Assembly (NCBI GenBank): GCA_900551895.1
Contig: URXX01000013.1
Span: forward strand, 1 to 41,046
Direction: 5' to 3'
DNA from: an uncultured Lachnospiraceae bacterium
Lineage (GTDB): Bacteria; Bacillota; Clostridia; Lachnospirales; Lachnospiraceae
Length of the DNA: 41,046 nt
A program made the translations under genes and the position numbers. The notes under the pieces are model-generated. The model worked only from the letters and a program-made list of their open reading frames with translations, did not search any database and was not told where the DNA came from. This document shows positions 41,022 through 41,046 of the stretch, in pieces; the first letter of the stretch is position 1; each line of letters begins with the position of its first letter.

Positions 41022-41046
41022 TGGTTATGCCCTCGACCGATTAGTA
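41022..41046 (-). rRNA. 23S rRNA, 3' end (cut by window edge)
   Basis: The minus strand reads TACTAATCGGTCGAGGGCATAACC from the window edge, which corresponds to the conserved last bases of 23S rRNA (TACTAATNNNNCGNGGNNTTAACC in many bacteria). The exact 3' end is uncertain by a few bases. Confidence 0.88.

Noticed and set aside
1..41046. CRISPR array, prophage or insertion sequence
   Set aside because: No regularly spaced repeats, cas genes, phage structural genes, integrases or transposases were found in any frame.

Overview
The window looks like chromosomal DNA of a low-GC, Gram-positive gut anaerobe, most likely a Lachnospiraceae (Clostridium cluster XIVa) mucin user. I infer this from the AT-rich codon use, strong AGGAG-type ribosome binding sites, an [FeFe] hydrogenase, a Firmicutes-type galT, surface glycosidases with FIVAR repeats and a KTGD-type wall anchor, and an FMN-riboswitch-controlled ECF transporter. 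It is bounded by rRNA operons on both sides. Position 1 falls at the 5' end of a 16S gene and position 41046 lies in the 3' end of a 23S gene, both on the minus strand. The piece is therefore the interval between two co-oriented rRNA operons, possibly a whole contig cut at rRNA repeats. Almost all genes are on the minus strand.

Layout. 1-633: 16S leader, two tandem rRNA promoters, tRNA-Ser(GGA), tRNA-Ser(TGA) and its promoter. 630-6259: a nine-gene, tightly packed minus-strand operon read in the order YcxB-like, tsaE, tsaB, rimI, small CxxC protein, rnz, tsaD, ispD, deoxyinosine-DNA glycosylase. It covers most of the t6A tRNA modification machinery plus tRNA 3' processing, S18 acetylation and isoprenoid synthesis. 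6346-7510: pstA (c-di-AMP receptor) and ribU with an FMN riboswitch. 7516-15875: an unusual cassette of three tandem solute-binding-type lipoproteins, a propeller-type lipoprotein, an ABC ATPase and an ABC-2-like permease. No importer permeases are present. 16068-18093: two small secreted proteins transcribed divergently, and two paralogous XRE regulators with membrane tails. 18097-20256: tex.

20378-30347: a 2360-residue surface GH2 beta-galactosidase, then galT and galK (transcribed galK, galT, GH2). 30595-34163: a plus-strand pair encoding a GltD-like flavoprotein fused to a NuoF-type Fe-S domain, and an [FeFe] hydrogenase. 34198-40607: a CBM9-like protein and an 1890-residue surface GH101 endo-alpha-N-acetylgalactosaminidase. 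40608-41046: GH101 promoter, rRNA terminator and 23S tail.

Functional picture (inference): GH101 would release Gal-beta1,3-GalNAc from mucin O-glycans at the cell surface and the GH2 enzyme would free galactose. GalK and GalT would then feed the galactose into the Leloir pathway, while the hydrogenase disposes of fermentation reductant. I see no CRISPR array, prophage or insertion-sequence transposase. The least explained parts are the triplicated lipoprotein/ABC cassette, the GltD-linked hydrogenase, the LamG domain inserted inside the GH2 catalytic barrel, and a perfect 25-bp palindrome that contains the galT stop codon.
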